45,588 bases of DNA from Caulobacteraceae bacterium (GTDB lineage: Bacteria; Pseudomonadota; Alphaproteobacteria; Caulobacterales; Caulobacteraceae). This document shows positions 16,922 to 24,137 of the stretch, piece by piece; the stretch's first letter is position 1, and each line of letters starts with the position of its first letter. The notes beneath the pieces were generated by a model. That model was not told the DNA's origin, ran no database searches, and was given only the letters and a program-made list of their open reading frames with translations. Made by a program: the position numbers and the translations under genes. Location: contig CANJLH010000026.1 in NCBI GenBank assembly GCA_947475415.1, positions 1-45,588 on the forward strand. The letters run 5' to 3'.

Positions 16922-17722
16922 CTAGTAGATGTTCGCCATCCAGCCGCCATCGATGACGATAATGTCGCCGGAGTGAAACGACGAGGCGTCACTGGCCAGA
17001 TAGGCGGCGATGGCCTCGAAGTCCTCCGGCCGGCCGACCCGGCGCAGCGGCGCGCGTTCGGTGAAAATCTGATCCGTGGCGCTGATTTCGCCCTGTGGCC
17101 GGCTGCGGCCCAGGTCGGTCTTGATGTAGCCCGGCGCGATCATGTTGGCCCGGATGCCATATTTCCCAAGGTCGGCGGCCATTCCCACCATCATTGACGC
17201 CATTGCGCCCTTGGCGGCGCCGTAGTGGATGCGGCCCGGCGTTCCACGGAATACGGTGAGGCTGCCGCAGATAATCAGCGAACCGCCCGGATCCCCCGCC
17301 TCGGCGCGCGCCACCATGTGCCGGGCGGCCTCACGCAGGGTGTAGAAGGCGCCATGCTGATTGGTGGCAAGCAGTTCGTGATAGATAGACGACTCCAGTT
17401 CGACGAACGACGGCGAGCCGTTGGAGATTCCTGCATTGGCGATCACGCAGTCCAGCCGCCCGAACACATCCACCGCCTCCGCCATCCCGGCTTTGACGGC
17501 GTCTTCCGACACCACATCGACAGAGCGCGCCTCCACCCTACCGCCATAGGCCGACAGAGAGGCCACGGCGGCGGTGTTCTTCTCGGGGCTGCGGCCCCAC
17601 AGCATGACGTCTGCGCCCTGCTTGGCGAGGCCGCGGGCGAAGCCCAGCCCCAGGCCGCTATTGCCGCCGGTGACCAGCGCCGCCTTGCCGCTCAGATCAA
17701 ACAGTCCCCGCACGTCGTTCAT
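16922..17722 (-). CDS. SDR-family NAD(P)-dependent oxidoreductase (copy 2)
   Basis: This is a 266-residue classical SDR. The nucleotide motif T18-G-G-N-S-G-L-G25 is at the N-terminus, then VIANAGISNG (NAG), the catalytic serine in IICGSLTVF, and Y-G-A-A-K as the YxxxK pair, then ANMIAPGYIKTDLG. The C-terminal HSGDIIVIDGGWMANIY is typical. It would oxidise or reduce a hydroxyl/keto group with NAD(P)(H). It lies in the operon between the lipocalin-like gene (105 bases upstream) and the SnoaL-like gene. Length and motifs are normal, so it is expected to be active. Confidence 0.9.
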   Translation of the reverse strand: MNDVRGLFDLSGKAALVTGGNSGLGLGFARGLAKQGADVMLWGRSPEKNTAAVASLSAYGGRVEARSVDVVSEDAVKAGMAEAVDVFGRLDCVIANAGISNGSPSFVELESSIYHELLATNQHGAFYTLREAARHMVARAEAGDPGGSLIICGSLTVFRGTPGRIHYGAAKGAMASMMVGMAADLGKYGIRANMIAPGYIKTDLGRSRPQGEISATDQIFTERAPLRRVGRPEDFEAIAAYLASDASSFHSGDIIVIDGGWMANIY

Positions 17723-17827
17723 CGCTCACATCCTCCGCGCCGGTATCCTTACAACGACCGCCCGGCGGCGGCGCCCCCACCGCCCGGTCAGGGCCGCCGG
17801 ATTTCACTGACCTGATGGGCGATCCCG

Positions 17828-18904
17828 TTAAGAGGCGGTGGCCGGCGCGTGGGCATCCGCCGTTACGGCGGCGGGATAGGACCGCTCAACCATGCCTATC
17901 GCCTCCTCGCCATCCCATCGATAACGCGCGATCCCCTGATGGAAGGGAAGCCGGCTGGTAGGACGGGCGACGATTTCGCTGCCGATATAGTTTCGCAGAT
18001 CTCCGATCTCCGTTGTGTACGTCCCCGCCAGGTCGCTGCCTTCGATCCTGATGCGCCCCTCCGCCGTCTCGAGCACGAACGATAGATCCCGCGGGCGCTC
18101 CCAGGTCGTCATCCAGGGCGCCTCGACAACCCGCGCCGGCAGGATTCGCCGGTCGAGATGGACGAAGGCTTCATTGTAGGCAGGACCACCGTCTGCGCGC
18201 GGTGGGAATACCGTCATTCCGAACGCGCGCCCGCTCGCGAACAGCGCCTGCTGCCAGCAATGACCTCGCAGTTGGCTGGCTTCGCGAACGCCGCGGCGGC
18301 GCACACGCAGGCCGCCGCCCCGAATATCGATGACCTCGTCGCCGGCCTGGAAGCGGCCCGCACAGCGGAACAGGTGTTTGAAATTGTAGCCTCGACCGAC
18401 CAACAGGCCGTCGGGTTGGTTGTTGATGAGGTCCTCCGATTGGTGATCCATTTCCCCGCGACGCCACGGGCGAGCGGCCATCTCGGTGTCAAGGTTCAGC
18501 ACCACCCGCACGTCGGGCCCTGGTGGTTCCTTGAGGGCGAATTGCGCGTCCACAGTCGTCCAGCGGCCTGTCCCGTCGTACGTCAGCCGCCACCGCCGCC
18601 ACGGCTCCAGGCATTCGAACGCGATCGGTCCGGCTCCAAATCGGTCCGTTCTGGCGGGATGATGCGCCGGAGCAGCCATCTTGGCTTCCAGGACGCGCCC
18701 ATCCGGGAAGGCGAGATTCAGTCGGACGTATCTCTGTTCCCAGTTCTGGCCCCACGCCTCCAGAACAATGCGGGGACCTCCAATTCGGCCCTCGTCGTCC
18801 CAGAACCAAAGGTTGATCGCCTCTCTGATGTCCGGCTCCGGCGGCGCGAGCAGGAAAGCCTCCAGGGCCGGATCCAGGTCGCCCCAGTCGGATGGGTCGC
18901 GCAT
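17828..18904 (-). CDS. lipocalin/CrtC-like protein of unknown function (copy 2)
   Basis: The 358-residue protein is paralogous to the one at 7072-8178: INLWFWDDEGRIGGPRIVLEA near residue 40, LAFPDGRVLEA, WRLTYDGTGRWTT, GLRVRRRGVREASQLRGHCW and the closing EAIGMVERSYP correspond in order. It has no signal peptide. The start at 18904 has GGGAGAGAG upstream and is preferred over an ORF extension. It is the second gene of the operon, 34 bases after the sulfotransferase-like gene. The recurrence of this family beside MFS, P450, SDR and amidohydrolase genes in both halves of the island suggests a conserved catabolic or binding role. No catalytic residues can be named. Confidence 0.75.
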   Translation of the reverse strand: MRDPSDWGDLDPALEAFLLAPPEPDIREAINLWFWDDEGRIGGPRIVLEAWGQNWEQRYVRLNLAFPDGRVLEAKMAAPAHHPARTDRFGAGPIAFECLEPWRRWRLTYDGTGRWTTVDAQFALKEPPGPDVRVVLNLDTEMAARPWRRGEMDHQSEDLINNQPDGLLVGRGYNFKHLFRCAGRFQAGDEVIDIRGGGLRVRRRGVREASQLRGHCWQQALFASGRAFGMTVFPPRADGGPAYNEAFVHLDRRILPARVVEAPWMTTWERPRDLSFVLETAEGRIRIEGSDLAGTYTTEIGDLRNYIGSEIVARPTSRLPFHQGIARYRWDGEEAIGMVERSYPAAVTADAHAPATAS

Positions 18905-18938
18905 TGTCTCTCTCCCGTTCAAGTGAAAGTGCGGCAGG

Positions 18939-20114
18939 TCAAAAGCGCCCCTGACCCTGGGGCTCACCGAGCAGGAGCTCGAACCGCTGGCGATACGCCG
19001 GCGCCAACGCCTTCAGCGCCTCTGGATCCAGCCCAAACTCTTCCGCCGAGTAGGTGTGAACCCCGTGCTTGTCCTTCGGCTGATCCTTCATGTGCTGCGC
19101 GATACGCAGAGCATGCTCTTCCGTGAAGGGCAGCGCGAAGTGGTCATAGATCCGACGCACGGTGCCCACGGGATCCTGCACCGTGTCTCGATAGGCGATG
19201 TCCAAGATTCTGCCGTCCCTGTTCGGGTCCTGGCGCGCGATCGTGCTCCGCTCCAGGTGGGCGCCGAACACCTGCAGAACCTGCCGGCCTGTGGCTTGCT
19301 TGTCGATATCCGGCTTGTTGATCGCCTGAATCGTGCCGATGAGGCTGGCCACCGAGGGTATGGTGCGCACCGGGTCCCGATGGGTCTGGACGATGCACGC
19401 ATCCGGGTAGGCGTCCATCAGATCAGGCAAATGCAGCAGATGCTGCGGTTCTTTCAGGATCCAGCGGCCCCGGGGTCCGCGCCATTGCAGCTGCTGCAGC
19501 GCGCGCTTGTGGGTTCTGTAGATCCCCTCCGGATGGGTTGTGCTCAGCCAGTGCGTATAGTCAGGCACATAGAAGCTGGCCATGAACCTGGTGGTGACAA
19601 AGCTCAGCGCCAGGAACGGCAGGCAATCGGCCGGCAGGGTCGCCCCCCAGGGGTGCATTGTGCGCAGGATCGGCATGGCGGCCAGCCGGGCGTCGATGGA
19701 TTTTTGCGCCAGGGCGATCCGCGGATCCGTCGCGTAGGTTGCGATCTCCGGAGCCGGCCAGGGACTCTCGGCTTCCCACGTCTGCGGGGGGCGGCCCGCG
19801 GGGTCCAGGGCGCACAGGGAATGCAGGATCGTGGTGCCGGTTCTGGCAAGGCCGGTCAGGATCAAGGGCCGCTCGATCGGAAGCGATGTGATTTCCGGGT
19901 GCTGGTTCTCGTCCTCGACGAAATGTAGCCGGGTGACCAGCAGGCTGACGATCTGGTCCTCGAGGGCGGCGATGGCTGCGGGCGGGATGCCCGCCGTCTT
20001 GCCGGCTTCCGTCAATTGCTGCAGGCCGACGCGGAACGCCTGATCAGCGCCCCAGTCACTGAGCCCGCACGCCTGCTTGGCCCGCTCCAGCAGCTCGTCA
20101 ACATCCAGAGCCAT
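18939..20114 (-). CDS. sulfotransferase-family protein
   Basis: The 391-residue protein carries a PAPS-binding P-loop-like motif, T87-G-L-A-R-T-G-T-T95, after an N-terminal helical region. Later come MASFYVPDYTHWL, WILKEPQHLLHLPDLM (the 3'-phosphate-binding KxP-H region) and CIVQTHRDPVRTIPSVASL (the RDP motif). Similar proteins are frequent in sphingomonads and actinobacteria and are annotated as sulfotransferase, though few have been tested. It is the first well-defined gene of the minus-strand operon. Its ATG immediately follows a TGA closing another open frame (20115-20324), which suggests coupling to a lost upstream gene. A sulfotransferase in a catabolic operon is unusual and may instead be a modified nucleotide-binding enzyme. 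Confidence 0.8.
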   Translation of the reverse strand: MALDVDELLERAKQACGLSDWGADQAFRVGLQQLTEAGKTAGIPPAAIAALEDQIVSLLVTRLHFVEDENQHPEITSLPIERPLILTGLARTGTTILHSLCALDPAGRPPQTWEAESPWPAPEIATYATDPRIALAQKSIDARLAAMPILRTMHPWGATLPADCLPFLALSFVTTRFMASFYVPDYTHWLSTTHPEGIYRTHKRALQQLQWRGPRGRWILKEPQHLLHLPDLMDAYPDACIVQTHRDPVRTIPSVASLIGTIQAINKPDIDKQATGRQVLQVFGAHLERSTIARQDPNRDGRILDIAYRDTVQDPVGTVRRIYDHFALPFTEEHALRIAQHMKDQPKDKHGVHTYSAEEFGLDPEALKALAPAYRQRFELLLGEPQGQGRF

Positions 20115-20324
20115 TCAGTCCTTCCCCACATCGTCGCACCGCAGCTCAGCATCAGGTGACACCTGGTCCAGCGGCGGCGGGGCGTTGAACCCTTTGAAAT
20201 TGATTAGCAGCTCCGGCGCCGGGGCACACCTGCCAATGCGCTCGAGGAAAGGCAGCAGGCGGGGATCACCGGATGGCGCGCGCGACTTGAGCCGCCGCGC
20301 GAGGGGAACATTGCTCCTGTCCCC
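20115..20324 (-). pseudogene. coding-like fragment without start, ending at the sulfotransferase ATG
   Basis: On the minus strand 69 codons run open from a TGA at about 20325-20327 to a TGA at 20115-20117, which directly touches the ATG at 20114 (TGAATG). The peptide has a natural composition: PLARRLKSRAPSGDPRLLPF, then PELLINFKGFNAPPPLDQV. No ATG or GTG start lies in frame. It could be the C-terminal remnant of a gene formerly upstream in the operon. I do not recognise the family. Confidence 0.3.
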
Positions 20325-20390
20325 TCAATCGTTAGCCGCAAGCGACAGGGACACTTTCCCCGCCTAGGAGCAGCCCCTTGTCCGAACCTG

Positions 20391-20591
20391 CTCCGCAAAG
20401 CCCGCGTCCGTGCCGACCTCAAGCAGCTGATCTGGACCGAATACGAACCCGCCGAGACGCCCGAGCTGGAAGCCCACCTCAAACGCCTGCTCGACGCCGA
20501 GCCGGAAACCCTGGCCAGAGGCTCCATCGAGGCCCACATCCAGCGTCTGGGCAAGCTGCTGGGCGTCAGTTTCACGACCCCCTCCCCCTAA
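20391..20591 (+). pseudogene. unrecognised coding-like fragment
   Basis: One plus frame reads RVRADLKQLIWTEYEPAETP followed by ELEAHLKRLLDAEPETLARG and IEAHIQRLGKLLGVSF, closing at TAA 20589-20591. It is strongly helical, with charged heptad-like spacing and GC-rich third positions, as in real genes. No start codon with a ribosome site precedes it, so it may be the tail of a truncated gene. It starts a few bases after a GGGGACAG-rich stretch (20310-20360) and ends 16 bases before the palindrome at 20608. The family is unknown. Confidence 0.3.
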
Positions 20592-20607
20592 CGGTCGGCG
20601 GACATGG

Positions 20608-20630
20608 ACCCTCGGGACAAGCCCGAGGGT
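20608..20630. repeat. 9-bp palindrome ACCCTCGGG-N5-CCCGAGGGT
   Basis: There is a perfect 9-bp stem with the loop ACAAG. There is no T-tract, so it is not a canonical rho-independent terminator. Similar CTCGGG(A)CAAGCCCGAG palindromes are dispersed in intergenic DNA of Caulobacterales and Sphingomonadales genomes, from memory. It lies between the coding-like fragment and the second alcohol dehydrogenase. Confidence 0.6.
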
Positions 20631-20772
20631 GACGTTCAGAGGTGGGGGTTCGTCCTGGAACCGATCCCCCGACGAAGCTCCGGCTAGCCGCCACCCAAGG
20701 ATCGCAAACCTGCGATTTCAAGCGCAGCCATTATGGGGCAGACTTCCGCAGACCACATGCCGGGAGGCCAGG

Positions 20773-21777
20773 ATGCGCCAGCTCAACCTACATGCAGCCG
20801 AGGATCTGCGGACCGACGAGGTCCCCATGCCAAAGCCAGGGCCCCGGGACATGGTGATGAAGGTGGCCGCCTGCGGTATCTGCGGCACCGACCTCACCCT
20901 TTTGCGACACGGCCCGGCCACCGCCGATCCTATGCCGCTCGGCCATGAGGCCGCCGGCGTGGTGCTGTCCCACGGCTCCGACGTCGCCGGGCTCAACGAC
21001 GGCATGCGGGTGGTGATCAATCCCATGTCCACCAAGGCCGTCATCGGCTGCGGGGGCCCCGAAGGCGCCTTCGCCGACTATGTGCTGGTGCGGGAGGCCG
21101 AAATCGGCCGCAGCGTGTTTCCAATTCCTGAGGGCATTTCCTTCGCCGCCGCCGCCCTGGCAGAACCGCTGGCGGTAGCGCGGCACGGGGTCGAGCGGGC
21201 GGACCCGCGGCCGCACCACAAGGTCGTGCTGTTCGGCGCCGGGCCCATCGGCCTGGGTGCGGTGGTGTGGCTGCGCCGACGCGGGGTCACCGATCTGGTG
21301 GTGGTCGATCTGAACGATCACCGGCTGGCGCGCGCCAAGGCGCTCGGCGCCGCCCATGTGCTGAATCCAACCGACGTACGGCTCGACGCCGCTCTGAAGG
21401 ACATTTTCGGCGCCGCCCGCAACGCAATCGGTGAAGACGCCGTCGATGCCGATATCTACATGGACATGGCTGGCGCACCGACCATCCCCAACCAGGTCGT
21501 CACCATGGCCAAGCAGAACGCCAAACTGGTGGTCACCGCATCCTACCGTGTGCCGGTCGAACTGGATTTCCACAAGCTGCTGAAGAGCGAGATGATCATC
21601 ACCAGCGCCATCGGTTACCCGCATGAACTAGCCGCCGTGATGGCTGAAATCGCCGAGATGCCGGACGAACTTGAGATCATGATCAGTCACAGGTTCGACT
21701 TCGGCGAAATTCAAATGGCCTTCGATGTCGCCCGCAGCCTGGACTGCGCCAAGGTGATGGTGGAGTTCGCCGCCTGA
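20773..21777 (+). CDS. zinc-dependent alcohol dehydrogenase, MDR superfamily (second)
   Basis: This is a 334-residue MDR enzyme. The catalytic zinc pattern is C34-G-I-C37-G-T-D40 with G57-H58-E59; the cofactor motif VVLFGAGPIGLGAVVWL is followed by VVVDLNDHRLARAKALGA, where the aspartate suggests NAD rather than NADP. The structural zinc cysteines are absent, as in the enzyme at 1517. The longer open frame from 20629 is not used: the ATG at 20773 has GGGAGGCCAGG just upstream and the family N-terminus starts there. It is isolated on the plus strand, convergent with the SDR at 21819. It probably oxidises an alcohol intermediate of the same pathway. Confidence 0.87.
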   Translation: MRQLNLHAAEDLRTDEVPMPKPGPRDMVMKVAACGICGTDLTLLRHGPATADPMPLGHEAAGVVLSHGSDVAGLNDGMRVVINPMSTKAVIGCGGPEGAFADYVLVREAEIGRSVFPIPEGISFAAAALAEPLAVARHGVERADPRPHHKVVLFGAGPIGLGAVVWLRRRGVTDLVVVDLNDHRLARAKALGAAHVLNPTDVRLDAALKDIFGAARNAIGEDAVDADIYMDMAGAPTIPNQVVTMAKQNAKLVVTASYRVPVELDFHKLLKSEMIITSAIGYPHELAAVMAEIAEMPDELEIMISHRFDFGEIQMAFDVARSLDCAKVMVEFAA

Positions 21778-21818
21778 GCACGCTCTAAGTTCTTGAATCA
21801 GAAAGGGTCTGTCGGGGT

Positions 21819-22637
21819 TCACGCCCAGCGGACCCCGCCGTCGATATGCAGCAGCTCGCCAGTGATGAACCCTGCGGCGTCCGAGGCCAGGTAGACTGCG
21901 GCCTGGCCGATCTGACTGGCCTTAGCCCATTTCTCGGGCAGCACGCCCTCTTTGAAGATCTTGCCGCGATAGGCCGCCTTGTCGGGGCTGAGGGTGGCGA
22001 AAACGCCCCGGGTCGGGTGATAGCGGCTGCCGGAACTGGGCGCCTCGCCCGGATCGTCGGCCCGCGTCGCATAGGGCGCGATGGCGTTCACGGTCACGCC
22101 GTACTCGCCGACCTCAGCGGCCAGCACCCGGCTGAAACCATGCAACCCCGCCTTGGCCGCGGAATAGATGGCCAGATAGGGGTCGCCGATCTCCCCTGAC
22201 ATCGAGCCGATGTTGATGATCCGACCCTGACGGCGCTCGATCATGTCGGGCAGGAACTGGCGAGTGCAATAGAGCGCGCTCATTAAGGTCAGGTCGATGT
22301 CGGCCCGCCACTGATCGGGCTCTGACTGGGCGAACGGCCCCAGGTCGACGTTACCGCCGACATTGTTGACCAACACGCCAACGGTCGAGAACGCCTCCAG
22401 CACCGCCCCGCGAAGCGCCTTCACCTGTTCGTAATCGGTGACGTCGCACCGCCCCCATATGGCCGCCTGCGCTCCCGCGGCCAGGGCCTGCTTGACCACC
22501 ACAGCGCCCGCCTCATCATCGCGGCCGACCACCACAAGCCGCGCCCCCTCGGCGGCGAAGGCCACAGCGATGGCGCGGCCGATGTTCGCCGTCGCCCCGG
22601 TCACCACCACCACACGGCCCGCCAAGCCCGTTTCCAT
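21819..22637 (-). CDS. SDR-family oxidoreductase (copy 3)
   Basis: The 272-residue SDR has the cofactor motif T13-G-A-T-A-N-I-G20, LVNNVGGNVDLG in place of NNAG, the serine in IINIGSMSGEIG, and Y-S-A-A-K as the YxxxK pair. TVNAIAPYATR and the C-terminal FITGELLHIDGGVRWA are standard. An insert with SSGSRYHPTRGVFATLSPD lies in the substrate-binding loop, larger than in the other two SDRs. The ATG at 22637 is preceded by a GTG at 22640; either may be used. It lies 26 bases after the TIM-barrel gene on the same strand, forming a two-gene operon. Confidence 0.88.
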   Translation of the reverse strand: METGLAGRVVVVTGATANIGRAIAVAFAAEGARLVVVGRDDEAGAVVVKQALAAGAQAAIWGRCDVTDYEQVKALRGAVLEAFSTVGVLVNNVGGNVDLGPFAQSEPDQWRADIDLTLMSALYCTRQFLPDMIERRQGRIINIGSMSGEIGDPYLAIYSAAKAGLHGFSRVLAAEVGEYGVTVNAIAPYATRADDPGEAPSSGSRYHPTRGVFATLSPDKAAYRGKIFKEGVLPEKWAKASQIGQAAVYLASDAAGFITGELLHIDGGVRWA

Positions 22638-22663
22638 CACCGTCGCTCCAGTTCGCCGTTGCT

Positions 22664-23497
22664 TTAGTCCTCCGCGCCGCGCGGCATGACGCGCCGCGTG
22701 GACTGGACCAGCCGCCGGACCCGCTCCAGCGGCGTCAGCCCCTGGAAGGCTGCGGACGTAGAAGGAACCTCAAGCCCGAGCGGCAGGAGGGGCAAGGCCT
22801 CGCAAAAGGCCCGGATCGGAAAGTCGCCCTCGCCCGGGATCATGCGGTTGGAGCGGCTCTCGATGGCGCGGGCCTCCGGACTGATCGTCGCCGGCCCATC
22901 GCAAAGCTGCACGTGACCAATGAAGCTGGGATCAAGCTGGCGCACTTCCTCGACCGTACCGCCGGATCGCACCAGATGCAGCATGTCGATGACGATCCCG
23001 GCGTTGGGCTGGCTCGCCCGGGCGAGCAGCTCCTGCGCCTGCGCAAGGGACCCCAGGCTCTGGTTGGAGATGAACTCCGCGTTCACGCGCAGGTCGAACT
23101 CCGCCGCAAGTTGGCACAGCGCTACAAACTGGGCGAGCATCAGCTGAGGATCGGTGTGTCCGCGCAAGATCGCCGTCGCGCACCTGGCTCCGATCTGCGC
23201 GCCCATCTCCAGCGCGCCGCGGTAGGCGGCCACATTGGCCTGGGGCGTCAGGTCGAATACCTCCAGGTTCAATGGGCGCACACCGGCCTCAGCCAGGGTT
23301 CGGCGGACGCCCGCGGCCATCTCTCCCGGCTCAACCAGGCACCGGACTGGAAAGTCCGGACCCGGCGATTGCACCCACAGGCTGAGCCAGCGGCACCCGG
23401 TCGCCGCGGCGATCCGGACGGTCTCCTCAGCCTCGCAGTCCAAGACTGTCAGGGGATCGAGACAGAACGCAACCTCATTGGGACTGAGCGGCATCAT
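22664..23497 (-). CDS. sugar phosphate isomerase/epimerase-like TIM barrel (copy 2)
   Basis: This is a 277-residue xylose-isomerase-like TIM barrel. NAEFISNQSLGSLAQAQ gives a metal-binding Glu, AGIVIDMLHLVRSGG the Asp/His pair, IGHVQLCDGP the next acidic ligand, and LGLEVPST the final Glu. It has the same order and ending as the paralogue at 12636-13445. Two adjacent ATGs (23497 and 23494) follow AACTGGAGGTCAG. It is co-transcribed with the SDR at 21819. The TIM/SDR pairing mirrors that in the large operon and suggests duplicated or parallel pathway steps. Confidence 0.8.
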   Translation of the reverse strand: MMPLSPNEVAFCLDPLTVLDCEAEETVRIAAATGCRWLSLWVQSPGPDFPVRCLVEPGEMAAGVRRTLAEAGVRPLNLEVFDLTPQANVAAYRGALEMGAQIGARCATAILRGHTDPQLMLAQFVALCQLAAEFDLRVNAEFISNQSLGSLAQAQELLARASQPNAGIVIDMLHLVRSGGTVEEVRQLDPSFIGHVQLCDGPATISPEARAIESRSNRMIPGEGDFPIRAFCEALPLLPLGLEVPSTSAAFQGLTPLERVRRLVQSTRRVMPRGAED

Positions 23498-23603
23498 CTG
23501 ACCTCCAGTTGCAGTAAGCTCTTAGCCAGCCGCGGGCTGCGGGCGATAGGCCGCCGAGGGCTTGGTCAGGCCAAATCCGCCAGTCGGCATGAGGTAGGGC
23601 GAA

Positions 23604-23936
23604 ATGACCCGCCAGAAGAAAGCCCACGATACGTTCCGCCGGCTTGGCTCCTCGCCGGAGGTAAGCCGACTGGTCGCCATGATGCACGATCGAGACCGGC
23701 TGTCGTTGCGCAAACTAGAGGACCTAGTTTTCGAACGCGCCATCGACTTATGCCATGAAACTGCGCGCCTGTAGCTGAGCCGGTTCGGGCCGATGTGCGC
23801 CGTGCTGATCCGCCGCAACCATGTCCAGAACATTCGGGCTCTCACCAGCTGTGTTGGGCATCTCGAAGAGATGTTCGTGAGGATCTACGGCAAGCTTGGC
23901 GGAGTGCCGCGCAGTGGAGGGCTAAGGCCAAGTTAG
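23604..23936 (+). pseudogene. IS6-family transposase, N-terminal half, decayed
   Basis: A single frame from ATG 23604 reads FRRLGSSPEVSRLVAMM, LSLRKLEDLVFERAIDLCHE and RFGPMCAVLIRRNHVQNIRA, then LEEMFVRIYGKLGG. This is the N-terminal helix-turn-helix and the first catalytic strand of IS6-family DDE transposases, where the LDE aspartate appears here as LEE (Asp to Glu). An in-frame TAG lies at 23772-23774, and the expected LWRAV follows in a shifted frame at about 23912. The C-terminal half is missing. It faces the same way as the relic at 38158, and together they bracket the efflux/sulfur module. Its 3' end touches the MerR relic on the other strand. Confidence 0.7.
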
Positions 23937-24102
23937 GATTGGGGAAATTGCATCTGACTGGAGGTAGATTGTCGATTGCCTGACATCAACGCCAATATGG
24001 CGCGCGTTTCGATCAACTCCATCGTCTCAGCCGGAATATCAAAGCCGTCGCTAACCTCCCCAATTGCGCCTTGACCGCAATCAAGGCGCCTTGAGGTCAA
24101 CC
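23933..24102 (-). pseudogene. MerR-family regulator, N-terminal relic
   Basis: The minus frame ending at TAA 23933-23935 contains IGEVSDGFDIPAETMELIET then RAIL. Aligned without gaps to the MerR helix-turn-helix consensus (IGELxxxxGVSxxTIRYYExxGLL) it keeps I, G, E, V/L, S/A, I/V, A, E/D, T, M/I, E and L at the right spacing. The rest of the protein is replaced by a short tail where the IS6 relic begins. A possible TTG start is at 24102; no ATG fits. It is divergent from the ABC operon with a palindrome-rich region between, the usual place for a MerR regulator. It was probably disrupted by the IS6 insertion. Confidence 0.5.
24066..24100. promoter_or_regulatory. nested palindromes upstream of the ABC efflux operon
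   Basis: GCGCCTTGA (24066-24074) pairs exactly with TCAAGGCGC (24081-24089). The overlapping TCAAGGCGCCTTGA (24081-24094) is itself a perfect palindrome, and TTGACC (24071-24076) pairs with GGTCAA (24095-24100). CCTTGAGGTCAA read in reverse resembles the TTGACCTCAAG half-site of MerR-controlled promoters. The site lies 38 bases before the ATPase start and overlaps the 5' part of the MerR relic. A matching -10 box is not obvious. Confidence 0.5.
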
Positions 24103-24137
24103 GTCCAAACTCGCGCAAATGCGAGAAAGGACGTGAA

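Noticed and set aside
20788..21624. 278-codon minus frame opposite the second alcohol dehydrogenase
   Set aside because: His/Gly/Asp-rich antisense of a well-defined MDR gene, with no motif or ribosome site.
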